From the NCBI GenBank assembly GCA_934636435.1, contig CAKUAQ010000039.1, forward strand, positions 1 to 17,085: a DNA stretch of 17,085 bases. Direction: 5' to 3'. The position numbers were made by a program, and so were the translations under genes. This document shows, in pieces, positions 17,014 to 17,085 of the stretch; position 1 is the first letter of the stretch, and each line of letters starts with the position of its first letter. The notes beneath the pieces are model-generated. The model worked only from the letters and a program-made list of their open reading frames with translations, did no database searches and had not been told where the DNA came from. Source of the stretch: an uncultured Eubacteriales bacterium. Its GTDB lineage: Bacteria > Bacillota > Clostridia > Oscillospirales > Acutalibacteraceae.

Positions 17014-17067
17014 CCGCTATAAGAGAAACCACCGACTTTGACAGGTCGGTGGTTTCTCTTATAGCGG
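17014..17067. terminator. Large perfect palindrome, probable bidirectional terminator
   Basis: Perfect 23-bp arms at 17014-17036 and 17045-17067 with an 8-base loop TTTGACAG. The stem core ACCACCGAC/GTCGGTGGT is GC-rich and is followed on each strand by a pyrimidine-rich run (TTTCTCTT), which pairs with the purine-rich run of the opposite arm; this layout suits a terminator working in both directions. The paired tail continues with ATAGCGG, which is unusual for a plain terminator. The gene beyond the right edge is not visible, so a convergent neighbour cannot be confirmed. A dispersed palindromic repeat is the alternative. Confidence 0.65.
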
Positions 17068-17085
17068 CGCAGGCTGTGTAATGCG

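Noticed and set aside
16644..17032. Overlapping minus-strand frames across the end of the DUF421 gene and the right intergenic stretch.
   Set aside because: They mix coding and non-coding DNA, have Cys- and Arg-rich translations without family resemblance, and lack a proper ribosome binding site.

Overview
The window looks like a chromosomal segment of a GC-rich, low-redundancy Firmicute, most likely a gut Clostridia of the Oscillospiraceae/Ruminococcaceae type. This is inferred from the AddA/AddB-type recombination nuclease with an Fe-S cluster in AddB, a UPF0371 (DUF1846) protein, a YetF-type DUF421 protein, AGGAGG-like ribosome binding sites and sigma-A-like promoters. All genes but the last lie on the minus strand. 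I see no rRNA, tRNA, CRISPR array, transposase, phage gene or integrase.

Left end (minus strand, positions 2952 down to 1): a promoter at 2924-2952 drives a UPF0371/DUF1846 protein, then a cytoplasmic SGNH/GDSL hydrolase whose ribosome binding site overlaps the stop codon of the gene before it. A 256-bp spacer with three consecutive stem-loops follows. After it comes the N-terminal part of a GH38 alpha-mannosidase that runs off the left edge.

Middle (8769 down to 3011): a compact three-gene carbohydrate operon. It has a good promoter (perfect -35, 17-bp spacer, upstream A-tracts) and a clear intrinsic terminator. Gene order is a sugar phosphate isomerase/epimerase-type TIM barrel, a large uncharacterised glycosidase-like protein (GHL6-like barrel plus GH42 trimerisation-like domain), and a LacZ-type GH2 beta-galactosidase. 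The set reads as intracellular breakdown of a galactoside-containing or unusual oligosaccharide, with the isomerase acting on a released sugar. The substrate is inference. No transporter or regulator is encoded next to it.

Right part (15941 down to 8878): addB and addA, overlapping by 44 bp, encode the two subunits of the AddAB helicase-nuclease for double-strand-break processing. A divergent DUF421 membrane protein gene (16085-16786, plus strand) follows. The last 299 bp hold no convincing gene, but they contain a perfect 23-bp inverted repeat that may be a bidirectional terminator or a dispersed palindromic repeat.

The gene content is mostly ordinary. The least described parts are the GHL6-like enzyme with its GH42-like cysteine cluster and operon partners, the UPF0371-SGNH pair, and the palindromic intergenic elements.
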